Below, one piece after another: positions 42,665 to 49,289 of a stretch of DNA of 63,738 bases; positions within the stretch are counted from its first letter, which is position 1, and the number at the start of each line of letters is the position of its first letter. A program made the translations under genes and the position numbers. Source of the stretch: JACQFZ01 sp041485885 (lineage in GTDB: Bacteria > Pseudomonadota > Gammaproteobacteria > Acidiferrobacterales > Sulfurifustaceae); NCBI GenBank assembly GCA_041485885.1, contig JBGPKL010000015.1:1-63738 (forward strand), written 5' to 3'. The notes beneath the pieces were generated by a model that saw nothing but the letters and a program-made list of their open reading frames with translations, searched no databases and was not told the origin of the DNA.

Positions 42665-42788
42665 CCCTAACGGGGCGCGAGTTGAGCCGCACCCCGAGGA
42701 AGAAAAGAGAAGCGCAGCTTCTCTTTTCTGACGAGTGGGCGGCAGCCGCGAGCTTTGCTCGCGGTGACGGCTCGAACGAGAGTTAGGC
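42665..42788 (-). other. attC site, long (124 bases), copy 2
   Basis: Cores CCCTAAC and GTTAGGC, same length and stem layout as 39661-39784. The inner hairpin CCGCGAGC-TTT-GCTCGCGG differs from the twin in both arms in a compensating way, so the fold is kept while the sequence drifts. Confidence 0.82.
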
Positions 42789-42951
42789 GGCGCGCAGCGC
42801 CGGCTGACTCTCGTGCCGTTAGCTCGCGCCCCGTTAGCCGGACGCGTCCGCAGCGCCGTCGGGATCGGTGGGTGGTTCGTGTGACGATGAGTCGTATCGA
42901 AGTCACTGTCGCTTCACCTGGCAGGGTGTAGGCGCTGCGCGTCCGGCTAAC
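42665..42951 (-). repeat. Repeated cassette unit without a convincing gene, copy 2 (287 bases), first position in the array
   Basis: It contains the long attC plus a region bounded by GTTAGCCGGACGCGTCCGCA and GCGCTGCGCGTCCGGCTAAC, themselves an inverted repeat. It lies directly against the presumed attI, the place where newly captured cassettes enter. A twin sits at 39661-39947. Confidence 0.72.
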
Positions 42952-43076
42952 TTAAATTAGACCGCTTCATGCTAGGGGCGGGATGCGGCCTAAGTCAAAC
43001 CGGCCTTGTTGGCGGGTCTACGAATACCGCTAAAAAAGCTTGCCGTTATATTTTAGAGACGCCTAAAATCACGCGG
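42952..43076. promoter_or_regulatory. Presumed attI site and intI/cassette promoter region
   Basis: By integron architecture the attI site and the cassette promoter Pc lie between the first cassette (ending at the core GGCTAAC, 42945-42951) and the integrase start. The sequence here is more AT-rich (TTAAATTAGACC, CTAAAAAAGCTTGCCGTTATA). I cannot mark the integrase-binding sites or promoter boxes with certainty. Confidence 0.5.
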
Positions 43077-44077
43077 ATGGAAAGTCTCTCTCAATCCGCC
43101 GGCAAGCCGCGGCTGCTGGACCAAGTCCGGGAGCAAATTCGCGTGCGGCATTACTCGATACGAACCGAACAGGCCTACGTGGATTGGTGCCGGCGGTTTA
43201 TTTTGTGGCATGGCAAACGCCATCCGCGCGAGATGGGGGCGACGGAGGTCGAAGCGTTTCTGTCGCATTTGGCCATCGAGCGCAACGTCTCGGCCTCGAC
43301 GCAAAACCAGGCGAAGGCCGCGTTGCTGTTCTTATATAAGCAAGTATTGGCCGTCGAGCTGCCTTGGCTGGAAAAGATAATTAGCGCCAAGCGCAGCGAG
43401 CGATTGCCCGTCGTGCTTACCGCGACCGAGGTGCGCGCGCTGTTGCTGGAACTTAACGGCACGATGTGGCTGTTGGCGAGCCTGCTGTACCGGCATGCGC
43501 GTGCTCGAAGGTGTGCGGCTGCGCGTCAAGGACGTTGAGTTCGCGCGCCGCGAGATTATCGTGCGCGAGGGCAAGGGCAACAAGGATCGCGTCACCGTGT
43601 TGCCGGAGAATTTGATGCTGCCGCTGAAGGAGCAATTGGTTCGCGCCAAGCAGTTGCACGATCAAGACCTGAAGGCGGGGTTTGGCGATGTGTACCTGCC
43701 CGACGCGCTGGCGCGCAAGTACCCGAGTGCCGGTAAGGCGTGGGGCTGGGCCGCTCCTGCGCATCCCTGCGCCCGCGGCATTCGTACTTCCTTGTACAGC
43801 ACAATATGTATTCCCATCGACACGGCTATCGATCGATCCGCGCTCGGGTGTGGAACGCCGGCATCACTTGTACGAACAGACGATACAAAAAGCAGTGTCG
43901 CTCGCCGCGAAACGCGCGCGCCTCGTGAAGCCGGTGTCGCCGCACGTGCTGCGCCATTCGTTCGCGACCCATATGCTGCAGGCGGGCTACGACATTCGCA
44001 CCGTCCAAGAGCTGCTCGGCCACAAGGATTTGAACACGACCATGATTTACACGCACGTGCTGAATCGCGATGGAGGC
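43077..44077 (+). pseudogene. intI: Integron integrase, inactivated (deletion, repeat insertion, lost 3' end)
   Basis: Three frames join into one IntI. The first (from ATG 43077) gives the N-terminal domain: LLDQVREQIRVRHYSIRTEQ, AYVDWCRRFILWHGKRHPRE, up to MWLLASLLY near 43488. There about 5 bases of the expected YGTGMR codons are lost. The second frame resumes MRVLEGVRLRVKDVEFARRE and runs to YPSAGKAWGW (43749). A 52-base insertion follows, and the third frame continues QYVFPSTRLSIDPRSGVERR, the IntI-specific patch. The catalytic residues are still legible (R in MRVLE, HVLRHSFATHML, LLGHKDLNTTMIYTHV), ending at NRDGG where repeats replace the last residues. It cannot be made as one protein. 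Confidence 0.92.
43750..43801. repeat. 52-base dispersed repeat inserted in intI
   Basis: On the minus strand it reads TGCTGTACAAGGAAGTACGA then ATGCCGCGGGCGCAGG and GCGCAGGAGCGGC. Close relatives lie inside the MITE copy at 45764-46027 and, in part, at 168-235 and 9846-9892. It interrupts the integrase between GKAWGW and QYVFPS. Confidence 0.8.
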
Positions 44078-44255
44078 TCTGATTTATTACCCCTCTCCCG
44101 GAGAGAAAGGGAATTGATTAGGGAAGCTCTGATTAATTCCGTTCGTCCCGAGCTTGTCGAAGGACGACTCACTCAACCCATTGAATGTCGGGGCTCGCCC
44201 TCGTGGTTCGACAAGCTCACCACGAACGACGGGGAATTAATCAGACCTTCCTTAG
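44078..44255. mobile_element. CCCTCTCCC hairpin and MITE-like element with GGGAAGCTCTGATTAATTCC ends
   Basis: After the last intI codons come a hairpin CCCCTCTCCCGGAGAGAAAGGG and, from 44119, an element whose ends GGAAGCTCTGATTAATTCC and GGAATTAATCAGACCTTCC are inverted. Inside are two GAGCTTGTCGAAGGACG-type palindromes (44137-44215). The element has replaced the end of the integrase gene. Confidence 0.7.
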
Positions 44256-44258
44256 AAA

Positions 44259-44388
44259 TGTAGGGTGGGTTAGCGTTTTTTGCGTAACCCACCGGGCGCT
44301 GCACCGTAACACCACGCATTTCTTAGTGAGTGCCTGGCGGCACGGTTGGTGGGTTACGGCACAAACTATGTGCCTAACCCACCCTACA
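44259..44388. mobile_element. MITE-like element with TGTAGGGTGGGTTAG ends (130 bases)
   Basis: The ends TGTAGGGTGGGTTAGC and CTAACCCACCCTACA are inverted repeats, and GGTGGGTTACG/CGTAACCCACC forms an inner pair. It has the same outer bases as the 4718 and 45764 elements. It sits directly next to the preceding element, upstream of the lipopolysaccharide locus. Confidence 0.72.
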
Positions 44389-44451
44389 ATTGAGGATGGA
44401 ACCGTCTAAGTAAGCGCCATTCGGGCCCGATTTGATTGCGCGAGATTACCT

Positions 44452-44682
44452 ATGAATGACACCAGCACGGAAGTCGCCCGGTTCGTGCGCGAGCGCTACG
44501 CCGGTATGTCCGGTGCAACCCGCGTCATGATGGGTGCCGACATGTTCGAGATGGCCCGAGCAATGGCGCTGGCGTCGTTTCCGCCGGGGTTGACCGAGCG
44601 CGAAACGCGCCGGCGCTTGTGCGAGCGTTTCTACGGTACGCTCGCCGAGCGTGTATTCGGCGCGGCGCACGCGCAACCTTGA
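44452..44682 (+). CDS. Small conserved-type hypothetical protein
   Basis: The 76-residue protein reads VARFVRERYAGMSGATRVMM, GADMFEMARAMALASFPPGL and TERETRRRLCERFYGTLAER. It is helical, soluble and rich in arginine and methionine; the spacing FPPGLTExExRRRLCERFYG recalls small proteins of about 75 residues of unknown function scattered in proteobacteria. It lies 40 bases before waaF on the same strand. Its start has no strong ribosome-binding site. Confidence 0.6.
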   Translation: MNDTSTEVARFVRERYAGMSGATRVMMGADMFEMARAMALASFPPGLTERETRRRLCERFYGTLAERVFGAAHAQP

Positions 44683-44722
44683 GCGACAAATTGTTTCAAC
44701 AACCTGCACGAATCGATTCACG

Positions 44723-45739
44723 GTGAAATTTCTCATCGTCGGTCCCGCCTGGGTCGGGGACATGGTGCTGGCACAGAGCTTGTTTAAGCTGCTGAAGCAG
44801 CGGCTGCCGGACGCGCGCATCGACGTGCTCGCGCCGGCGTGGACGCTGCCACTGCTCGCGCACATGCCGGAAGTCGATGAGGCGATTCCGCTGCCGTTTC
44901 GGCACGGCGAGCTGATGTTGGGCGAGCGCGTGCGCATCGGCCGGGGGCTGCGCGCGCGCGAGTACGATCGCGCCATCGTGCTGCCGAACTCGCTGAAGTC
45001 GGCGGTGTTGCCGTTCGCGGCGCGCATACCGCGCCGCACCGGATTTCGCGGCGAATGGCGCTATGGTTTTCTGACGGACGTGCGGCGACTCGATCCCACA
45101 CGGCTTCCGCGCACGGTCGATCGTTTCATCGCGCTCGGGCTCGAGCCGAACGAGCCGTTGCCGGCCGACATCCCGGCGCCGCGACTCGCGGTGAAGCCGC
45201 AGGACGTCGATGCGGCGCTCGCGCGCCTTGGCGTCGCTCGCCCGACGCAACCCGTGCTGGCGCTTTGCCCCGGTGCGGAATTCGGGCCGGCGAAGCGCTG
45301 GCCGATGGAATATTTCGCCGAGATCGCGCGGGAGCGCTTGGCGGGAGGCTGGAGCGTTTGGCTCCACGGCTCCGAGCGCGATGCGAACATCACGGGGGAG
45401 ATCAACCGACTCGCGAGCCGGGGCTGCCTCGATCTCGCCGGCCGCACGACGCTCGGCGAAGCGATCGATCTGCTGTCGCTCGCCTCCGCCGTCGTGAGCA
45501 ACGATTCCGGGCTCATGCACATCGCGGCCGCGCTCGGTCGGCCACTCGTTGCCATCTTCGGCTCCTCCGACCCGCAACACACGCCGCCGCTCGGCACGCG
45601 CGCGCAAGTCCTGTACCTCGGTCTCTCGTGCAGCCCATGTTTCGCGCGCGAATGTCCGCTCGGCCACCTGCGCTGCCTGTATGATATTCCGCCACAGCGG
45701 ACGCTTTCCGCGCTGAGCGAGGTTCACCCGGTTGGCTAG
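44723..45739 (+). CDS. waaF: ADP-heptose:LPS heptosyltransferase II
   Basis: WaaF adds the second heptose of the lipopolysaccharide inner core from ADP-heptose at the cytoplasmic face. The protein has 338 residues from the GTG at 44723, which places the start at KFLIVGPAWVGDMVLAQSLF, the normal WaaF N-terminus; an ATG at 44651 would add a non-conserved stretch. GT9 motifs include FRGEWRYGFLTD, CPGAEFGPAKRWP, and the ADP-heptose site NDSGLMHIAAALGRPLVAIF. It ends with CSPCFARECPLGHLRCL, typical of WaaF. It opens the core-synthesis locus, with a repeat block after it. Confidence 0.94.
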   Translation: MKFLIVGPAWVGDMVLAQSLFKLLKQRLPDARIDVLAPAWTLPLLAHMPEVDEAIPLPFRHGELMLGERVRIGRGLRAREYDRAIVLPNSLKSAVLPFAARIPRRTGFRGEWRYGFLTDVRRLDPTRLPRTVDRFIALGLEPNEPLPADIPAPRLAVKPQDVDAALARLGVARPTQPVLALCPGAEFGPAKRWPMEYFAEIARERLAGGWSVWLHGSERDANITGEINRLASRGCLDLAGRTTLGEAIDLLSLASAVVSNDSGLMHIAAALGRPLVAIFGSSDPQHTPPLGTRAQVLYLGLSCSPCFARECPLGHLRCLYDIPPQRTLSALSEVHPVG

Positions 45740-45763
45740 AAACTATCTCAGAGACACGTTTGA

Positions 45764-46027
45764 TGTAGGTTGGGTGCAGCCGCGTGAGCGGCGGGTGAAG
45801 CGGGGGTTTTGCGCCTACTTGCACTTGCTGTACTGGGACGTACGAATGCCGCGAGCGCAGGTGCTACACAAGGATGTGTTAATGTCGCGGGCGCAGGAGC
45901 GACACGCGTAAGAGCGGCGCAACGTGCATGCGCGTCGCTGAACCGGTGCAACAGTTTTTGTTGCACCCCGGGCAGCAACAACAAAATATTATTTTGGTGG
46001 GTTGCGCTTCGCTCCACCCACCCTACA
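45764..46027. mobile_element. MITE-like element with TGTAGG/CCCTACA ends, copy B (264 bases), with an insertion
   Basis: In reverse orientation it matches copy A (4718-4881) from end to end. The extra 100 bases lie in the central hairpin loop and contain TGCTGTACTGGGACGTACGA and ATGCCGCGAGCGCAGG, relatives of the 52-base insertion in intI. So one mobile repeat has entered another. Confidence 0.75.
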
Positions 46028-46130
46028 TGAGATTTTTTGAGATGGCTTCCAGCGCCCTCGATACTGCCGCGCCCGAAGCTCGAAAAACACCGAGCGGCGT
46101 CATTCCAGCGCAAACGCAAATCCAGAACAG

Positions 46131-46211
46131 GTAGCCTGGATGGAGCGAAGCGGAATCCAGGTCATCGAAACGATTCCCGGGTGCGGCGCGACGCGCCTTC
46201 ATCCGGGCTAC
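46131..46211. repeat. GTAGCCTGGATG palindromic repeat
   Basis: GTAGCCTGGATGGAGCGAAG and the far arm CCTTCATCCGGGCTAC form an imperfect inverted repeat of 81 bases with two inner hairpins. This type of palindrome is found in several proteobacterial groups. It lies just upstream of the waaQ-like gene. Confidence 0.7.
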
Positions 46212-46241
46212 GGGGAATTGCCTAGTGAGTGATTTTTTGCA

Positions 46242-47348
46242 ATGGGTTCCCGTTTGCTCGATCACGCGCTGAAGGACGCCGTCGACCTCGCGAGCATTTC
46301 GCGCGCGTTGGTGGTCAAGCTCCGTCATCACGGCGACGTGCTGCTGACCTCGCCCGTCTTCAGCGTGCTCAAGAGCTACGCGCCGCACCTCGAGCTCGAC
46401 GCGCTCGTGTACGGCGAGACGCGCGAGATGCTGAGCCTGCACCCGGCGATCGCGAATGTGTACACGGTCGATCGCGCGTGGAAGCGCGACGCGCCGTGGA
46501 CGCGGCTGCGCCACGAGTGGCGCCTGCTGCGGCAACTGCGCGCGCGCCGCTACGATTTGCTGATCCATCTGACGGAGAGCTATCGCGGCGCGCTGCTCGC
46601 GCAATGGCTCGCGCCGCGCGTAAGCGTCGCGCAGAATTATCCCGGGCGGCGCGGCCGATTTTGGCATAGCAGCTTCACGCATCTTTACGCGATTCCCGCG
46701 AAGCCGCGTCATCGCGTGGAGTTGCACCTGGACGCGCTGCGACGGATCGGCATCTATCCCGCGCACGAGGAACGGCGTCTGACGCTCGTGCCCGGACCGG
46801 ATGCGGAATCGTCGGTGGACGAGCTGTTGCGTCAGTCGGGGCTCGCGCGCGGGCAATTCGTTCATCTGCATCCAACGTCGCGCTGGTTGTTCAAATGCTG
46901 GGAGATCGACAAGTACGCCGCACTCATCACCACGCTGCAATCGAGCGGCGAACGTATCGTGATCACCGCCGCGCCCGCCGAGCACGAATTGCAATTCACA
47001 CGCGCGATCCTGGCCGCGGTGCGCATGCCGGTGGTCGATCTCGCCGGTGGCCTCAGCGTGAAGCAGCTCGCCGCGCTGACCGCGCGCGCGAAGTGCTTCA
47101 TCGGCGTCGACTCCGCGCCGATGCACATCGCGGCGGCAATGGGCACGCCGACGGTCGCTTTGTTCGGGCCGAGCGGCGATCTCGAATGGGGGCCGTGGCA
47201 GGTGCGCTCGCGCGTCATCACGTCGTCGCACTCGTGCCGTCCCTGCGGGCTCGACGGTTGCGCCGGCGGAAAGGTGAGCGATTGTCTAGTCGATATTCCG
47301 GTGGCGCAGGTGTTGGACGCGGTTCGGCAGTTGATCGCGGCGACATGA
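46242..47348 (+). CDS. LPS heptosyltransferase III-like glycosyltransferase (GT9, WaaQ/RfaQ type)
   Basis: The 368-residue GT9 enzyme resembles WaaQ, which adds a branching heptose to the inner core. Segments: LVVKLRHHGDVLLTSPVFSV near the N-terminus, HPTSRWLFKCWEIDKYAALI in the centre, and GVDSAPMHIAAAMGTPTVAL with FGPSGDLEWGPW in the ADP-heptose site. The HPTSRWLFKCW stretch is characteristic of the RfaQ group. The ATG follows an intergenic palindrome; the stop overlaps the next start by ATGA. Exact acceptor unknown, hence no symbol. Confidence 0.88.
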   Translation: MGSRLLDHALKDAVDLASISRALVVKLRHHGDVLLTSPVFSVLKSYAPHLELDALVYGETREMLSLHPAIANVYTVDRAWKRDAPWTRLRHEWRLLRQLRARRYDLLIHLTESYRGALLAQWLAPRVSVAQNYPGRRGRFWHSSFTHLYAIPAKPRHRVELHLDALRRIGIYPAHEERRLTLVPGPDAESSVDELLRQSGLARGQFVHLHPTSRWLFKCWEIDKYAALITTLQSSGERIVITAAPAEHELQFTRAILAAVRMPVVDLAGGLSVKQLAALTARAKCFIGVDSAPMHIAAAMGTPTVALFGPSGDLEWGPWQVRSRVITSSHSCRPCGLDGCAGGKVSDCLVDIPVAQVLDAVRQLIAAT

Positions 47349-48475
47349 GTCGGCTTTCGCTCGCCCTGATTCGGCAGCGCTATGTCGAGGACGGCGGCGC
47401 GGAACGTTTCGTCGCGCGCCTGCTTGACGCCTTGCGCAGGAAAGGAGAAGTGGGCGTGACGCTACTCACGCGCGAATGGAGCGACGCCAAGGGTTTTGAC
47501 GTCGTCGCGTTGAATCCGTTTTTCCTAGGACGAATTTGGCGCGACTGGTCGTTCGCGCGCTCGGTGTGTCGATTCGTCAAGAAGCGCTCGTTCGATTTGG
47601 TTCAGTCGCACGAGCGCATTGCTTGTTGCGACATCTACCGAGCCGGCGACGGCGTCCATCGCGAGTGGCTGGCGCAGCGCCGGCGAGTGCTGGGTTGGTT
47701 CGGTCGCTTTTGGTTGACGCTTAGTCCTTACCATATATATGTGCGTGGCGCGGAACGACGTCTGTTCGCCAGTCCGAAGCTGCGCGCGGTGATATGCAAC
47801 TCGAACATGGTGAAGCAGGAGATCAAGCGATACTTCGGGCTGGCGGATGATAAGCTGCACGTCATTTACAGCGGCGTTGATACCAGGATTTTTCATCCGC
47901 GGCTGAAACAATATCGGGCGGAGATTCGCGCGCGCTACGCTGTACCCGCTACCGCGACGCTCTTCTTGTTCGTCGGTTCGGGTTTTGAGCGCAAGGGTGT
48001 TGCGATTTTGCTCGAAGCCGTTGCGGCCTTACCGGTCGATAGCTATGTCATCGTCGTTGGACGCGACAAACATTCGGCCCACTACGCGGCAAGCGCGCAG
48101 GCGCTCGGCTTAGACACGCGGGTAAAGTTTGTCGGTAGTCAGCCGGACGTTAAGCCCTTCTACGGCGCCGCCGACGCTTTGGTGCTGCCGACACTGTACG
48201 ATCCGTTCCCGAACGTGGTGCTCGAAGCGATGGCGAGCGGTTTGCCGGTAGTGACGAGCACCAAGAGCGGCGGAGCGGAGTTCATCACCGATGGCCGGAA
48301 TGGTTTTGTGTGTCACGCGCTCGATCGGGCCGCGCTCAGCGCCGCGCTCAGCGCATTGCGCGATACCAAGCGCCGCGCCGCGATGTGCGATGCGGCCCGC
48401 GCTGCTGCCGAGCCGTTTGATCTTGAGCGCATGGCCAGCGCGTTGCGTGAATTGTACGGACGGCTCGCCCACTGA
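47345..48475 (+). CDS. Glycosyltransferase family 4 (WaaG-like)
   Basis: The 376-residue enzyme starts at the ATG overlapping the heptosyltransferase stop. It has the GT-B form of WaaG-type glucosyltransferases: SLALIRQRYVEDGGAERFVA, LVQSHERIACCDIYRAGDGV (typical of this core group), VICNSNMVKQEIKRYF, then the nucleotide-sugar domain with LFVGSGFERKGVAILLEAVA and the PFPNVVLEAMASGLPVV donor-binding helix. It would add a hexose to heptose II of the core. Translational coupling with the waaQ-like gene agrees. Confidence 0.9.
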   Translation: MSRLSLALIRQRYVEDGGAERFVARLLDALRRKGEVGVTLLTREWSDAKGFDVVALNPFFLGRIWRDWSFARSVCRFVKKRSFDLVQSHERIACCDIYRAGDGVHREWLAQRRRVLGWFGRFWLTLSPYHIYVRGAERRLFASPKLRAVICNSNMVKQEIKRYFGLADDKLHVIYSGVDTRIFHPRLKQYRAEIRARYAVPATATLFLFVGSGFERKGVAILLEAVAALPVDSYVIVVGRDKHSAHYAASAQALGLDTRVKFVGSQPDVKPFYGAADALVLPTLYDPFPNVVLEAMASGLPVVTSTKSGGAEFITDGRNGFVCHALDRAALSAALSALRDTKRRAAMCDAARAAAEPFDLERMASALRELYGRLAH

Positions 48476-48498
48476 CGGTCTTGGTAGTATGAACGCGG

Positions 48499-49146
48499 CT
48501 ATCCCGCGCGCCTGATTGGATGTGCGATGACAGTCGGCGCGGAAAATACGTAGCCGAAGTGTTCGATATCTTTTTTATACCAGCGCGCTATGATTTCGAT
48601 CTCGCTGTCTTTGTAGTAGTGCCGATAGTCCTGATGCTTCGTGGCGTTGTCATGGGGAAGTTGTAAACCGGTCCTACCAATCCGCTCACAGACCTTGGCA
48701 AAATCGTGCTCGAGGTTTTCGAATCGCCCGACGAAATCGACGATAAGATTGTCGTCGTTGTCACTGATCCAGTCGTACTGCGGAGAGAACAAATGCGGCG
48801 CGTCGAAATAGAGCGGATGCCGATCGACATAGGCGAGCTTCAGCCACTGGCTGAAAGTCAGGTCCACGAAACGGCTATTTTTCGTTCGTGTCGCGGCGTA
48901 ATGAAACGAAGACACGACTCGATCCCATGGGTTCCTAACGAAGGCGAACTTGAATTTCCGTTCCCATCGACGCTTGCCAAGGCGGCCGCGCAATTGCAGG
49001 GCGGTTTTATGTTCCGCCGTCAGTTCGAGTGTTCGATGAATGCTGCTTCCCGCTGTTTTGGGGATATGGATGAAGACGAAATCCAGTAAGTACTTTTGGC
49101 GTAAGTGCCAGCGGGTGGTGCGTAGTTCCTGTGTAAGCCAACTCAT
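48499..49146 (-). CDS. Sulfotransferase family 2-like protein
   Basis: The 215-residue protein shows the two PAPS-binding elements: the 5'-phosphosulfate loop FIHIPKTAGSSIHRTLEL near residue 25 and the 3'-phosphate element FAFVRNPWDRVVSSFHYA near 60. The ATG at 49146 has GGAGACGATGAG upstream; a longer frame to 49254 is not needed. It would transfer sulfate from PAPS to a carbohydrate, probably a sugar of the core or O-antigen made by its neighbours. It is the only leftward gene in this part of the locus, and its AT content is higher, so it may be a later addition. The acceptor is unknown. Confidence 0.85.
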   Translation of the reverse strand: MSWLTQELRTTRWHLRQKYLLDFVFIHIPKTAGSSIHRTLELTAEHKTALQLRGRLGKRRWERKFKFAFVRNPWDRVVSSFHYAATRTKNSRFVDLTFSQWLKLAYVDRHPLYFDAPHLFSPQYDWISDNDDNLIVDFVGRFENLEHDFAKVCERIGRTGLQLPHDNATKHQDYRHYYKDSEIEIIARWYKKDIEHFGYVFSAPTVIAHPIRRAG

Positions 49147-49289
49147 CTCATCGTCTCCAAGCGTCCCTGTGGATGACAACCATAGTATATAGTCGCCACA
49201 GAACCCTATGGCAATAAACTCGGTACAACGCCATCGATCCCAGCTGGTTGACATACAGTAGCGAGCAGACGGTTGGCCCCTGAATAACG

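Noticed and set aside
42667..42906. Arginine-rich 79-residue frame on the minus strand, kept in both copies of the 287-base unit (also 39507-39902)
   Set aside because: It runs straight through the attC stem, has no ribosome-binding site I can see, and its bias follows the GC-rich hairpins. Conservation of the DNA unit explains conservation of the frame. Kept as a finding about the unit, not as a gene.
39661..42951. CRISPR array or other regular spaced repeat
   Set aside because: The repeated stems are attC sites of variable sequence and spacing, with genes between; no identical short direct repeats with spacers of equal length are present anywhere in the window.
46895..47344. Long plus-strand frame that would extend the WaaG-like protein by 150 residues
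   Set aside because: It overlaps the waaQ-like gene in another frame and is arginine-rich; the ATGA junction at 47345 is the normal start.
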